DNA from: Pseudolabrys sp.
GTDB lineage: Bacteria > Pseudomonadota > Alphaproteobacteria > Rhizobiales > Xanthobacteraceae
DNA: 37,083 bases
Direction: 5' to 3'
Assembly (NCBI GenBank): GCA_019635575.1
Contig: JAHBZF010000022.1
Span: 1 to 37,083 of the forward strand
The first letter of the stretch is position 1. Each line of letters begins with the position of its first letter. Shown piece after piece: positions 24,123-33,452 of the stretch. The position numbers were made by a program, and so were the translations under genes. The notes beneath the pieces were generated by a model. That model had not been told where the DNA came from. It was given only the letters and a program-made list of their open reading frames with translations, and made no database searches.

Positions 24123-27100
24123 GTCTCGTCGTCCCGTCCCGCGTCGACGACGCGCAACGCAAAGCATCGGACCCTGCCGTGTCGGCCTGGGTGTCGGCCA
24201 ACGCCGGCTCCGGCAAGACCTATGTGCTGGCGCAGCGCGTGGTGCGCCTGCTGCTCGATGGCGTCGATCCGGCGAAGATCCTCTGCCTCACCTTCACCAA
24301 GGCCGCCGCCGCCAATATGGCGAACCGCGTGTTCGCCATCCTCGCCGGCTGGACTACCCTCGACGATGCCGCACTCGACCGCGAAATGGGCAAGCTGTCG
24401 CGCCGCAGGCCGGATGCGATGCTGCGCGCGCGGGCCCGGCGGCTGTTCGCCAGCGCACTGGAAACGCCGGGCGGTCTGAAAGTGCAGACCATTCACGCCT
24501 TCTGCACGCGTCTCCTGCATCAGTTCCCGTTCGAGGCCGATGTCGCCGCGCGCTTCGAGGTGCTGGACGAAGCCGGCGAAGCCGAACTGCTCGACCGCAT
24601 GACCATGGCCGTGCTGCTCGACGCCGCCCAGCAACAGTCCGGGCCATTGCATGACGCGCTGACGCTCGCCATCGAAACGTCAAGCGACCAGACCTTCCGC
24701 GACATCATCCGCGACGCGATCAGCAAGCGGAACGCGATCCTGCGCTGGGTCGAACATGCCGGCGGGATCGCCCATATCGCCGATCAGCTTTGCGGCACGT
24801 TGGACATCATCGCGACCGACACGGCGGAATCGATCGCACATGAAATGATTGACGGACCCTATTTTCCGTCATCCTCGTGGGCGAGCGTTGCCGCAACATT
24901 CCGGCAAGGCTCGAAGACCGATAACGACAAGGCCGACGCTCTCGACGCCGCGCTGGCGGCGGCGGGCGATCCCAGAGTTGACCAGTATATCTCCATCTTC
25001 TTCACCAAAGACGGAGAGATCCGCAAATCGTTCGCGACCAATGCGATCAAGAAAATTGATCCGTCCTTGTGCGATCGCCTCGCCGATGAGGCGCAACGCC
25101 TTCAAACATTGCGCAGCAAACGCCGCGCCGTCGCCTGCCGCGACCGCACCCTGGCGCTGCTGACGCTCGCCACCGACGTGATCGGCCGCTATCGCGCCGA
25201 GAAGGAGCGTCGCGGTGTCTTGGATTTCGACGATCAGATCGACAAGAGCGTCGCCCTGCTCGCGCGCACCGATGCGGCGTGGGTGCACTACAAACTCGAT
25301 TCCGGCATCGACCATGTGCTGATCGACGAGGCGCAGGACACGAGCCCGCGCCAGTGGGACATCGTCGAGCGGCTCGTCTCCGAATTCACCGCCGGCGCCG
25401 GCGCGCGCACCGTCAATCGCTCGATCTTCGCCGTCGGCGACGACAAGCAATCGATCTATTCGTTCCAGGGCGCCGATCCACGCAGCTTCTCCGAGATGAA
25501 GCGGCGGTTCGAGCGGCAATTCCGCGATAGCGATCTGCCGTTTGAAAGTGTGCCGCTCGACTATTCGTTCCGGTCGGTGACGACCGTACTTCAGGCAGTG
25601 GACACCGTTTTCAAGCAGCCGGAAGCGCATCGCGGCCTCAGCGCCGACCCGGCCCAGACGGTGCATACCGCCATCCGCGGCAATTCGCCCGGTCTGGTCG
25701 AGATCTGGCAGACCACGCAGCCCGCGGCCCGCGCCGACAAGGAAGGCTGGGATGCGCCGTTCGATACCGACGCGGAGACCAGTCCGCGCGTGCAGCTCGC
25801 ACAGCGCATTGCCCGCACCATCAAGACCTGGCGCATTCAGGGCGAGCAGGTCGGCGATGGCGACAAGCGCCACGTCATCGAGCCGAAGGACATCATCGTG
25901 CTGGTGCGCCAGCGCGGGCCTTTGTTCGAGGCGATCATCCGCGCGCTGAAGTTCGCGGATATTCCCGTCGCCGGCGCGGACCGGCTGGTCCTGACCGAGC
26001 ATATCGCGATCATGGATCTGCTGGTGCTCGCCGATGCAATCCTGCTGCCGGATGACGATCTCGCGCTGGCGACAGCACTGCGCAGCCCGTTGTTCGGCCT
26101 CAGCGAGCAGCAGCTTTACGAGCTTGCCTATGGCCGGAAGGGTACGCTGATCGCATCGCTGCGTGCCAAATCGACGAACGACCCCGCATTCGCGGCGACG
26201 CTGGCACGCTTCGACCGGCTGGCGACGGTCGCCGCAACGCAATCGCCGTATGAGTTCTTCGCCCGCACGCTCGGCGCGGAGCGCGGCCGCCGCAATCTTC
26301 TCGCCCGGCTTGGACAGGAAGCCGCCGATCCGATCGACGAGTTCCTCAATCTCGCGCTCGACTACGAGCGGCGGATGACGCCATCGCTGCAAGGTTTCGT
26401 AACCTGGGTCCGCACCACCAGCTCCGACGTGAAGCGCGATCTGGAGATGGAGCGCAACGAGGTCCGCGTCATGACCGTGCACGGCGCCAAGGGATTGGAA
26501 GCGCCGGTCGTATTCCTGCCCGATACGCTGTCGCCCCCGGCGGGGCATCCGTCGCGACAGCCCAAGCTGATCGAACTGCCGCCGGTGTCCGCCGTGCCGG
26601 ATGCGCCATCGCCAATCGTCTGGGCGCCGCGCAAGGATGAGGACGATACGGCGACCGCCGCGGCGCGGGCTGCCGCACAGCAACTGGCCGAGGACGAGCA
26701 TCGCCGGCTGCTCTATGTGGCGATGACGCGCGCCGCCGACCGGCTGGTGATCTGCGGCGCCGAAGGCAGGACCAAGCGCGCAGCCGGCTGCTGGTACGAT
26801 CTCGTAGCCGATGCGCTGACACCGCTGGCGGTGGAAGAACAAGGCGACGACGGCGAGCCGGTGCTGCGCTTCCGTCACGGCGAGATGCCGACCGGCGATG
26901 TCACCGCCGCGCCGCCGGCGACGACAAACCCTGACATTCCCGCGTGGCTGATGCAGCCGGCGCCGGCGCGCGCGTCCGGCATCCGGCTGGTGTCGCCGTC
27001 CGACAGCGATGACGATGATGTCGCCCCACGCGCGAGCGAAAACCACGACGCGGCGCGCGCGGCACGGCAGCGCGGCATCGTCGTTCACCGCCTCATGCAG

Positions 27101-27553
27101 TCGCTGCCGGATCTCCCGGTGGAGACGCGCGCGGCGGCCGCCGATGCCTATCTGTCGCGCGCCTGCGACGGCTGGAGCGCACAAGACCGCGCCACCGTCG
27201 CGCAACGCGTCCTCGCGATCCTCGCCGACCCGCGCTTCGCGCCGCTGTTCGCGCCGGGGAGTCGCGCGGAGGTCGCCATCGTCGGAAACCTGCCGCCGGT
27301 GCGGATCAACGGGCAGATCGACCGTCTCGCCGTCGCGGGCGATACGGTGCTGATCGGCGACTTCAAAACCGGGCGGCCCAAGGCCCACCCACCGGCCTAT
27401 ATCCGCCAGCTCGGCCTCTACCGCGCGGTGCTGCAGCGGCTCTATCCCGGAAAGACCGTCCGCGCTGCTCTGATCTGGGTCGATACCGCTGAAATCGTTG
27501 AGGTTTCCGCCACGGAGATGGACGCCGCCGTGGCCCTCGTCACCTCCGCGTGA
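24119..27553 (+). CDS. addA: AddA helicase-nuclease subunit of AddAB
   Basis: A 1144-residue UvrD-like helicase with C-terminal nuclease. Visible are Walker A SANAGSGKT (27-35), the TFTKAAAANMANRVF motif, VLIDEAQDTSPRQW (DEAQD 403-407), VGDDKQSIYSFQGA, MTVHGAKGLEAPVVFLPD (about 785), YVAMTRAADRLV, and the nuclease motif GDFKTGRP (Asp1081, Lys1083) with YIRQLGLYRAVL behind it. ATG 24119 is chosen because it overlaps the addB stop codon; the frame stays open 26 codons upstream inside addB but that part is low-complexity Arg-rich shadow sequence. Length fits alphaproteobacterial AddA. Confidence 0.96.
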   Translation: MSLVVPSRVDDAQRKASDPAVSAWVSANAGSGKTYVLAQRVVRLLLDGVDPAKILCLTFTKAAAANMANRVFAILAGWTTLDDAALDREMGKLSRRRPDAMLRARARRLFASALETPGGLKVQTIHAFCTRLLHQFPFEADVAARFEVLDEAGEAELLDRMTMAVLLDAAQQQSGPLHDALTLAIETSSDQTFRDIIRDAISKRNAILRWVEHAGGIAHIADQLCGTLDIIATDTAESIAHEMIDGPYFPSSSWASVAATFRQGSKTDNDKADALDAALAAAGDPRVDQYISIFFTKDGEIRKSFATNAIKKIDPSLCDRLADEAQRLQTLRSKRRAVACRDRTLALLTLATDVIGRYRAEKERRGVLDFDDQIDKSVALLARTDAAWVHYKLDSGIDHVLIDEAQDTSPRQWDIVERLVSEFTAGAGARTVNRSIFAVGDDKQSIYSFQGADPRSFSEMKRRFERQFRDSDLPFESVPLDYSFRSVTTVLQAVDTVFKQPEAHRGLSADPAQTVHTAIRGNSPGLVEIWQTTQPAARADKEGWDAPFDTDAETSPRVQLAQRIARTIKTWRIQGEQVGDGDKRHVIEPKDIIVLVRQRGPLFEAIIRALKFADIPVAGADRLVLTEHIAIMDLLVLADAILLPDDDLALATALRSPLFGLSEQQLYELAYGRKGTLIASLRAKSTNDPAFAATLARFDRLATVAATQSPYEFFARTLGAERGRRNLLARLGQEAADPIDEFLNLALDYERRMTPSLQGFVTWVRTTSSDVKRDLEMERNEVRVMTVHGAKGLEAPVVFLPDTLSPPAGHPSRQPKLIELPPVSAVPDAPSPIVWAPRKDEDDTATAAARAAAQQLAEDEHRRLLYVAMTRAADRLVICGAEGRTKRAAGCWYDLVADALTPLAVEEQGDDGEPVLRFRHGEMPTGDVTAAPPATTNPDIPAWLMQPAPARASGIRLVSPSDSDDDDVAPRASENHDAARAARQRGIVVHRLMQSLPDLPVETRAAAADAYLSRACDGWSAQDRATVAQRVLAILADPRFAPLFAPGSRAEVAIVGNLPPVRINGQIDRLAVAGDTVLIGDFKTGRPKAHPPAYIRQLGLYRAVLQRLYPGKTVRAALIWVDTAEIVEVSATEMDAAVALVTSA

Positions 27554-27570
27554 CCCCGCTTTTGGCTGCC

Positions 27571-27599
27571 TTGACGGTGCACGCCCCCGTTCATAGGTT
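27571..27599 (+). promoter_or_regulatory. Candidate trxA promoter
   Basis: TTGACG (27571-27576), a 17-base spacer and TAGGTT (27594-27599) resemble a housekeeping sigma-70 promoter and lie 71 bases before the trxA start. GGGGCG-AGT-CGCCCC (27615-27629) in the would-be leader may be a weak terminator for addA or a leader hairpin. Confidence 0.5.
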
Positions 27600-27669
27600 T
27601 TGCCTCCGACAGACGGGGCGAGTCGCCCCTTTCCCCAATAACCCTTTGCCCAGAACAACGAGGTGAGCC

Positions 27670-27990
27670 ATGGCGGTCGGCAAGGTGACGGACGCGAGCT
27701 TTGAAGCGGACGTGTTGAAGGCATCCGGCCCGGTCGTGGTCGATTTCTGGGCCGAATGGTGCGGCCCCTGCAAGATGATCGGCCCGGCGCTCGACGAGAT
27801 TTCCGGCGCGCTCGGCGACAAGGTGAAGATCGTCAAGCTCAACGTCGACGAGAACCCGAACACGGCGGCGAAGTACGGCATCATGTCGATCCCGACGCTG
27901 ATGATGTTCAAGAACGGCGAGATCGCCTCGCGCCAGGTCGGCGCGGCGCCGAAGGCGAAGCTGCAGCAGTGGATTTCGTCGGGCTCCTGA
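27670..27990 (+). CDS. trxA: Thioredoxin
   Basis: A 106-residue classical cytoplasmic thioredoxin that reduces protein disulfides using electrons from thioredoxin reductase. The active site WCGPCK sits in [19 protein letters not shown], followed by [20 protein letters not shown] with the cis-proline (IPT) and the conserved FKNGEI turn. GAGGTGA (27660-27666) is a good ribosome site before ATG 27670. It has its own upstream promoter candidate and a strong terminator behind it, so it is probably a single-gene unit although it follows addA in the same direction. Confidence 0.97.
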   Translation: MAVGKVTDASFEADVLKASGPVVVDFWAEWCGPCKMIGPALDEISGALGDKVKIVKLNVDENPNTAAKYGIMSIPTLMMFKNGEIASRQVGAAPKAKLQQWISSGS

Positions 27991-28034
27991 GCCGCGATCG
28001 ATCCGCCAGATTTTTGCGACATATTTTGCGATAG

Positions 28035-28064
28035 CGGCCGGCTGAAAAGCCGGCCGTTTTGTTT
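28035..28064 (+). terminator. Rho-independent terminator of trxA
   Basis: CGGCCGGCT (28035-28043), loop GAAA, AGCCGGCCG (28048-28056), then TTTTGTTT (28057-28064). The perfect 9-bp stem lies between the convergent trxA and folC genes, with the T tract running into the folC stop codon. Confidence 0.93.
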
Positions 28065-29385
28065 ATGTCGGCGGCGTACCGTTCTGCTTCAGCACCTCGC
28101 CGGCGAGGTAGAGCGAACCGGCGATGAGAATGCGCGGCGGTGGCGAGAACTCGAACTTCGCGGCAGTCTCCAAAGCCTCGACGATCGTATCGCGGGTTGT
28201 TGCCGTGAGGCCGACGCCGCGCGCCGCATCGGCGACCGCTTCCGCACTCATGCTTTTCGGCTGGTCCGGCACCGGCACCGCGATCAACCGGCGCGCCAGT
28301 CCGGAGAAATTGCGCAGGAAGCCGCTGCAGTCTTTCGTCTGCAGCATGCCGACGATCATCACCAGCGGACGCGACACACGCTCCTCGAAATCGGCCAGCG
28401 CCGCGGCGGTGATGCGGCCGCCATCAGCGTTATGGCCGCCGTCGAGCCAGAGTTCGCTGCCCGCGGGACTGTATTGCACCAGCGATCCATGGGTGAGCCG
28501 CTGCAACCTCGCCGGCCATTCGGCTTTGGCGACGCCGAATTCGAACGCCACCGGCGGCACCGGCAGCGCATCTTTCAACGCCCGCAAGGTCGCGATGGCG
28601 AGGCCCGCATTGTCGAACTGATGCCGCCCGAACAGTTTCGGCGCCGGCAGATCGAGCAGGCCCGCGTCATCCTGATAAACCAGCCGCCCATGCTCGCCGG
28701 TCACGGTGAAATGCTCGCCGGCAACGGCGACCGGCGCCGACAGCCGCGCTGCCTGCCGCTCGATCACCGCCAGCGCCTCGCGCGGCTGTGCCGCCGAGAC
28801 GACCGGCACGCCCCGCTTGATGATGCCGGCCTTTTCGCCGGCGATCGCGGCGATGGTATCGCCGAGAAAATCGGTGTGATCGATCGAGATCGGCGTGATG
28901 ACGCTGATCAGTGGTTTGTCGATGACGTTTGTCGCATCGAGCCGCCCGCCGAGTCCGACCTCCATCACCAGCACGTCGGCCGGATGACGCGAGAACAGCA
29001 GCATGCCCGCCGCCGTGGTCATTTCGAACACGGTGATCGGTGCGCCGCCATTGGCGTGCTCGCACTCCTCCAGCGCCTGCGCCAATGCGGCGTCGGACAC
29101 CAGCTTCCCACCGTCGGACGCGCCGAGCCGGAAGCGCTCGTTGATGTTGACGAGATGTGGCGAGGAATAAACGTGGACCGACAGGCCGGCGGCTTCGAGG
29201 ATCGCGCGCAGAAATGCGACGGTCGAACCCTTGCCGTTGGTGCCGGCGACATGGATCACCGGCGGCAGCTTGCGCTCCGGATGATCGAGCGCGGCGAGGA
29301 TCCGCCACATCCGGTCGAGCGACAGATCAATGAGCTTGGGATGCAGCGCCGTCAGCCGCTCGACGATCGTCTCGACTGTGGCCAT
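28063..29385 (-). CDS. folC: Bifunctional dihydrofolate/folylpolyglutamate synthase
   Basis: A 440-residue Mur-ligase-like enzyme that joins dihydropteroate to glutamate and then lengthens the glutamate tail of folates. The ATP loop IHVAGTNGKGSTVAFL (about 44-59), the segment HVYSSPHLVNINERFRLG, VMEVGLGGRLDATNVI, ISIDHTDFLGDTIAAIAGEK with the carbamylated-Lys type motif, and LWLDGGHNADGG are all present. The start lies six bases after the accD stop, so accD and folC are one transcription unit, the accD-folC pairing found in many proteobacteria. It converges on trxA. Confidence 0.95.
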   Translation of the reverse strand: MATVETIVERLTALHPKLIDLSLDRMWRILAALDHPERKLPPVIHVAGTNGKGSTVAFLRAILEAAGLSVHVYSSPHLVNINERFRLGASDGGKLVSDAALAQALEECEHANGGAPITVFEMTTAAGMLLFSRHPADVLVMEVGLGGRLDATNVIDKPLISVITPISIDHTDFLGDTIAAIAGEKAGIIKRGVPVVSAAQPREALAVIERQAARLSAPVAVAGEHFTVTGEHGRLVYQDDAGLLDLPAPKLFGRHQFDNAGLAIATLRALKDALPVPPVAFEFGVAKAEWPARLQRLTHGSLVQYSPAGSELWLDGGHNADGGRITAAALADFEERVSRPLVMIVGMLQTKDCSGFLRNFSGLARRLIAVPVPDQPKSMSAEAVADAARGVGLTATTRDTIVEALETAAKFEFSPPPRILIAGSLYLAGEVLKQNGTPPT

Positions 29386-29391
29386 GGATGG

Positions 29392-30288
29392 TCAGGCGTG
29401 TGCGGGCAATTGCGGCGCGGCCTTGGACGGCTTCGCTCCCGGTGCGCGCATCAACAACCGGCAGAGATTGGACAGCGTGCCGCGCAGCTGGTGGCGATGC
29501 ACCACCATGTCGACCATGCCATGTTCTTCCAGAAACTCGGCGCGCTGGAAACCTTCCGGGAGCTTCTCGCGGATGGTCTGCTCGATCACGCGCGGGCCGG
29601 CGAAACCGATCAGCGCACCCGGCTCGGCGATATGCACATCACCGAGCATCGCATAGGACGCGGTGACGCCGCCCGTGGTCGGATTGGTCAACACGACGAT
29701 GTAAGGCAGCTTCGCCTCGCGCAGCATCTGCACCGCGACCGTGGTGCGTGGCAGTTGCATCAGCGACAGAATGCCCTCCTGCATGCGCGCGCCGCCCGAC
29801 GCAGCGAACATGATGAACGGCGTCTTGCGCGCCACCGCCGCTTCGGCGGCGCTGACGAAAGCTTCACCGGCCGCCATGCCAAGCGAACCGCCCATGAAGT
29901 CGAAGTCCTGCACCGACGCCGTGACCGGCAGACCGTCGAGCATGCCGATGCCGGTCTTCACCGCATCCTGCATGCCGGTTTTGGTGCGCGCATCCTTGAG
30001 ACGGTCGGCGTATTTGCGCTCGTCGCGGAATTTCAGTGGATCGATCGGCACGTCGCGCCAGGCGACCTCTTCATAGGCGCCGTCATCGAACAGCGCCTTG
30101 AGCCGCGCGGTCGCGCTCATGCGCATGTGATAGCCGGACGCCGGAATGACGAACTGGTTCGCCTCGACGTCCTTGTAGAAAACGAGCTGACCCGTCTCCG
30201 GACACTTGATCCAGAGATTTTCCGGCGTTTCGCGGCGGTTGAGGATGCTGCGAATCTTCGGGCGGACGACGTTGGAAATCCAGTTCAT
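29392..30288 (-). CDS. accD: Acetyl-CoA carboxylase carboxyltransferase subunit beta
   Basis: A 298-residue AccD which, with AccA, transfers the carboxyl group from biotin to acetyl-CoA in the first step of fatty acid synthesis. Core carboxyltransferase motifs are present: [59 protein letters not shown] and [20 protein letters not shown]. In E. coli the N-terminal zinc ribbon has four cysteines; here only Cys29 remains ([16 protein letters not shown] ... [13 protein letters not shown]). This cysteine-poor form is, from memory, usual in Rhizobiales AccD. The gene lies 78 bases after trpA and just before folC. Confidence 0.95.
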   Translation of the reverse strand: MNWISNVVRPKIRSILNRRETPENLWIKCPETGQLVFYKDVEANQFVIPASGYHMRMSATARLKALFDDGAYEEVAWRDVPIDPLKFRDERKYADRLKDARTKTGMQDAVKTGIGMLDGLPVTASVQDFDFMGGSLGMAAGEAFVSAAEAAVARKTPFIMFAASGGARMQEGILSLMQLPRTTVAVQMLREAKLPYIVVLTNPTTGGVTASYAMLGDVHIAEPGALIGFAGPRVIEQTIREKLPEGFQRAEFLEEHGMVDMVVHRHQLRGTLSNLCRLLMRAPGAKPSKAAPQLPAHA

Positions 30289-30296
30289 GCGACAAC

Positions 30297-30325
30297 TATA
30301 TAGGCCGGATTGCGGCGGAAAATAA
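30297..30325 (-). promoter_or_regulatory. Possible accD promoter in the trpA-accD gap
   Basis: On the minus strand TATATA (30302-30297) lies 9 bases before the accD ATG, with a weak TTATTT 17 bases further up. Such a promoter would give a nearly leaderless mRNA, which fits the lack of a ribosome site. The match is mediocre. Confidence 0.25.
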
Positions 30326-30366
30326 CCCCGCGCGCAAAAGGTTAAACATCTGAAATACCTACGCTT

Positions 30367-31194
30367 TTACCAGGCGCGAGCGGACTTCACCCCGGCCGCG
30401 AGCTCGGACACCAGCGCGGCTACTGCCGACACCGTCTCCGGTCCCGGCGCGCCATCGGCCGTCAGATGCGCGCGAACCGTATCGACCAGTGCCGAACCGA
30501 CCACCACCGCATCTGCCACCGCGCCGAAGTCCCGCGCCTGCTCCGCGCGCCGGACGCCGAAGCCGACAGCGACCGGCAACTGCGTGTGCCGCTTGATGCG
30601 CGCCACCGCCGCCGCCACCTTATTGGTGTCGGGCGCGGCCGAGCCGGTGATGCCGGTGATCGACACGTAGTAGACGAAGCCCGACGTGTTCGCGAGCACG
30701 GCCGGAAGCCGCTTGTCGTCGGTGGTCGGCGTCGCCAGGCGGATGAAGTTCAAACCTGCGTTCAGCGCCGGCAGACACAGTTCGGCATCTTCCTCCGGCG
30801 GCAGATCGACGACGATCAAACCGTCGACACCCGCGTCCTTGGCGTCGACCAGGAACTTCTCGACGCCATAGACATAGATCGGATTGTAGTAACCCATCAG
30901 CACGATCGGCGTGGTACCGTTGGTCTTGCGGAAACCACGCACCAGCTCCAGCGTCCGCCGCAGCGATGCACCGGCTTTCAGCGCGCGCAGGCCCGCGGCC
31001 TGGATGGCCGGACCGTCGGCCATCGGATCGGTGAACGGCATGCCAAGCTCGATCACATCAGCGCCAGCGCCCGGCAGCGCGGCGATGATCGCAGCCGAGG
31101 TCTCATGATCGGGATCGCCCGCCATGACAAACGTGACGAGACCGGCGCGGCCTTGGGATTTCAGCGAAGTGAATGTTGTGTCGATACGAGTCAT
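30367..31194 (-). CDS. trpA: Tryptophan synthase alpha chain
   Basis: A 275-residue TrpA that cleaves indole-3-glycerol phosphate and passes indole to TrpB through a tunnel. The catalytic Glu49 and Asp60 are in [19 protein letters not shown], at the same positions as in E. coli. [36 protein letters not shown] and the phosphate-binding [11 protein letters not shown] with VVGSALVD follow. I place the start at ATG 31194, which overlaps the stop of the small membrane gene (ATGA); longer readings extend through that gene. The set continues trpF-trpB-orf-trpA, and no other trp genes are in the window. Confidence 0.96.
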   Translation of the reverse strand: MTRIDTTFTSLKSQGRAGLVTFVMAGDPDHETSAAIIAALPGAGADVIELGMPFTDPMADGPAIQAAGLRALKAGASLRRTLELVRGFRKTNGTTPIVLMGYYNPIYVYGVEKFLVDAKDAGVDGLIVVDLPPEEDAELCLPALNAGLNFIRLATPTTDDKRLPAVLANTSGFVYYVSITGITGSAAPDTNKVAAAVARIKRHTQLPVAVGFGVRRAEQARDFGAVADAVVVGSALVDTVRAHLTADGAPGPETVSAVAALVSELAAGVKSARAW

Positions 31195-31490
31195 TTTGCT
31201 TGATCGGATTTTTTGCCAGCTTTTTTCGCGGGCGGCGTGTTGGAATTCGCGGCAGGCTTGTTGACGGCAGGCTTGGACCAGACGACTTTGTCGCCACGCA
31301 GCCGTGCCGCCGCCATGCGGATGTTGAGCGTGCCGAGCACGAGCCCGACCAGCGACATGATCAGATAGACCCACTCGCGGCGCTCGATCGGCGGCCCCGC
31401 CATCAGCAGGCGCGCCTTGAGCAGATAGATGATGTAACCGCCGGACCAGAACAGGATGATCCAGCCGATCAGCTTCTGCCGGTCGATCAT
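31191..31490 (-). CDS. Unnamed small membrane protein between trpB and trpA
   Basis: A 99-residue protein with two predicted membrane helices (about 8-30, [20 protein letters not shown], and 41-60, [18 protein letters not shown]) and a Lys/Pro/Asn-rich soluble tail ending [11 protein letters not shown]. It overlaps the trpB stop by ATGA at its start (31490-31487) and the trpA start by ATGA at its end (31194-31191), so it is almost certainly translated and coupled to both. I recall an unnamed gene at this place in Bradyrhizobium relatives. No domain or function is recognised; a tie to tryptophan synthesis is suggested only by position. Confidence 0.85.
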   Translation of the reverse strand: MIDRQKLIGWIILFWSGGYIIYLLKARLLMAGPPIERREWVYLIMSLVGLVLGTLNIRMAAARLRGDKVVWSKPAVNKPAANSNTPPAKKAGKKSDQAK

Positions 31491-32701
31491 GCGCGCTCCG
31501 CCAGATATTGCGCGACCGAGGCAAGATCCTTGTCACCGCGACCGGAGATGTTGACCACCATCAGGTGATCCTTCGGTTTCTGCGGCGCGATCTTCTCGAC
31601 CTGCGCCAGCGCATGGGCGGATTCGAGCGCGGGGATGATACCTTCGAGCCGCGAGCAGAGCTGCAAAGCGGCCACCGCCTCGTCGTCGGTCGCGGACAGG
31701 AAATTCACGCGGCCGACATCGTGCAGCCACGCATGTTCCGGGCCAATGCCGGGATAATCGAGGCCGGCGGAAATGGAATGCGCGTCCTGAATCTGCCCGT
31801 CCTCGTTCATCAGGAGATAAGTGCGGTTGCCATGCAGCACACCGGGACGGCCGCCGGCGATCGACGCCGCGTGCAGCCCTGTGAGGCCGTGACCCGCCGC
31901 CTCGACACCGTAGATTTCCACCTGGCGATCGTCGAGGAACGGATGGAAAAGCCCCATGGCGTTGGAGCCGCCGCCGATGCAGGCGACCAGCGAATCCGGC
32001 AGCCGGCCTTCCGCCTCCTGCATCTGCACCCGCGTCTCCTGACCGATGATCGACTGGAAATCGCGCACCATCATCGGATAGGGATGCGGGCCCGCCACCG
32101 TGCCGATGCAATAGAACGTGTCGGCAACGTTGGTGACCCAGTCGCGCAGCGCCTCGTTCATCGCATCTTTCAGCGTGCGCGTACCGGACTGCACCGGCCG
32201 CACCTCGGCGCCGAGCATCTTCATGCGGAACACGTTGGGCTCCTGCCGCGCCACATCGACCGCGCCCATATAGACGATGCAGTCGAGACCAAACCGCGCG
32301 CACAAAGTCGCGGTGGCGACGCCGTGCATGCCGGCGCCGGTCTCGGCAATGATGCGCTTCTTGCCCATGCGGCGCGCGAGCATGATCTGCCCGAGCACAT
32401 TGTTCACCTTGTGCGCGCCGGTATGGTTCAACTCCTCGCGCTTAAAGTAGATCTTCGCGCCGCCAAAATGCGCGGTCATGCGCTCGGCGAAATAGAGCGG
32501 CGACGGACGACCGACAAAGGTTTTGAGATGGCCGTCCATCTCGCGCTGGAATGCCGGGTCGCGGCGCGCGTCGGCATACGCCTTTTCCAGATCGAGGATC
32601 AGCGGCATCAGCGTCTCGGCGACGAAGCGTCCGCCGAAATTGCCGAAGCGACCGTGCTCGTCCGGACCGGTGCGGAACGAATTGGGTTGCTGGATGGTCA
32701 T
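31487..32701 (-). CDS. trpB: Tryptophan synthase beta chain
   Basis: A 404-residue pyridoxal-phosphate enzyme that joins indole and serine to make tryptophan. The cofactor lysine is Lys98 in [27 protein letters not shown], the phosphate cup [17 protein letters not shown], and [14 protein letters not shown] are classic TrpB segments. Its start overlaps the trpF stop (ATGA, 32701-32698) and its stop overlaps the start of the small membrane gene. The length and N-terminus ([21 protein letters not shown]) fit TrpB1-type enzymes. Confidence 0.97.
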   Translation of the reverse strand: MTIQQPNSFRTGPDEHGRFGNFGGRFVAETLMPLILDLEKAYADARRDPAFQREMDGHLKTFVGRPSPLYFAERMTAHFGGAKIYFKREELNHTGAHKVNNVLGQIMLARRMGKKRIIAETGAGMHGVATATLCARFGLDCIVYMGAVDVARQEPNVFRMKMLGAEVRPVQSGTRTLKDAMNEALRDWVTNVADTFYCIGTVAGPHPYPMMVRDFQSIIGQETRVQMQEAEGRLPDSLVACIGGGSNAMGLFHPFLDDRQVEIYGVEAAGHGLTGLHAASIAGGRPGVLHGNRTYLLMNEDGQIQDAHSISAGLDYPGIGPEHAWLHDVGRVNFLSATDDEAVAALQLCSRLEGIIPALESAHALAQVEKIAPQKPKDHLMVVNISGRGDKDLASVAQYLAERA

Positions 32702-33381
32702 ACGCTCGCTGCCTTTCGTTCACCGGACACGCTCTCGGATTGCGCAGCGCGGGCCGCGCGCACGAAGGCGCGAATCTTCTCGATATCCTTCTCGCCCGGC
32801 GCGCGTTCGACACCGGACGACACATCGACACCGGGCGCGCCGGTGATGGCGATCGCCTGCGCGACATTGGCGGCATCGAGCCCGCCGGACAGCAGATACG
32901 GCACCGGCAGATTGAGCCCGCGCAGCAGCGTCCAGTCGAACGGCGTGCCGAGCCCGCCGGGCCTCGTCGCATCGCGCGGCGGCCGCGCATCGAACAGCAA
33001 TGTGTCGGCAACCTTCTCGTACTGACGGACCGGCGCGAGATCGCCGCGCTCGGCGATCGGCAGCGCCTTGATCACCGGCAGACCGAACCGCGAGCGCACC
33101 ACCGCGACGCGTTCCGGCGTTTCGATGCCGTGCAGTTGCAGCATGTCCGGCGCAAGCGCGCCGACGATGTCGTGCAGTTCGTCGTCACTGGCGTTCACCG
33201 TCAGCGCGACTTTTCCCGCCCGGCCGCCGACATGGGCGCCCAGCACCTTGGCGGCGCTGAGGCTGAGATGGCGCGGCGACGGCGGGAAGAACACGAAGCC
33301 GACGAGATCGGCGCCGGCGGCAATCGCCGCGTCCACCGTCTCGGGCGTCTTCAGCCCGCAGATTTTCACCACCAACGCCAT
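32698..33381 (-). CDS. trpF: Phosphoribosylanthranilate isomerase
   Basis: A 227-residue TIM-barrel enzyme that isomerises N-(5-phosphoribosyl)anthranilate in tryptophan synthesis. The catalytic Cys8 is in [11 protein letters not shown], and the downstream barrel motifs [37 protein letters not shown] (general acid Asp region), [12 protein letters not shown] and [16 protein letters not shown] are all present. The start is ATG 33381; the frame stays open further up but through unrelated sequence under the cyclodeaminase gene. This begins the tightly overlapped trpF-trpB-orf-trpA run. Confidence 0.96.
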   Translation of the reverse strand: MALVVKICGLKTPETVDAAIAAGADLVGFVFFPPSPRHLSLSAAKVLGAHVGGRAGKVALTVNASDDELHDIVGALAPDMLQLHGIETPERVAVVRSRFGLPVIKALPIAERGDLAPVRQYEKVADTLLFDARPPRDATRPGGLGTPFDWTLLRGLNLPVPYLLSGGLDAANVAQAIAITGAPGVDVSSGVERAPGEKDIEKIRAFVRAARAAQSESVSGERKAASV

Positions 33382-33452
33382 ACCAACAACGCCTGCCGCC
33401 AATGCCTCGGGCTGTTTGCCGGACGCCTGCAAGGGCCGCCCGCGCCGGGGTT

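Noticed and set aside
27615-27629. GGGGCG-AGT-CGCCCC hairpin as a definite addA terminator
   Set aside because: The stem is only six pairs and is followed by TTTCCCC rather than a T run, so it is noted only within the trxA leader.
24869-27724. A 951-codon minus-strand frame opposite addA
   Set aside because: It mirrors the addA codons in the complementary frame, has no known motifs and would overlap the trxA promoter and start; addA motifs are unmistakable.
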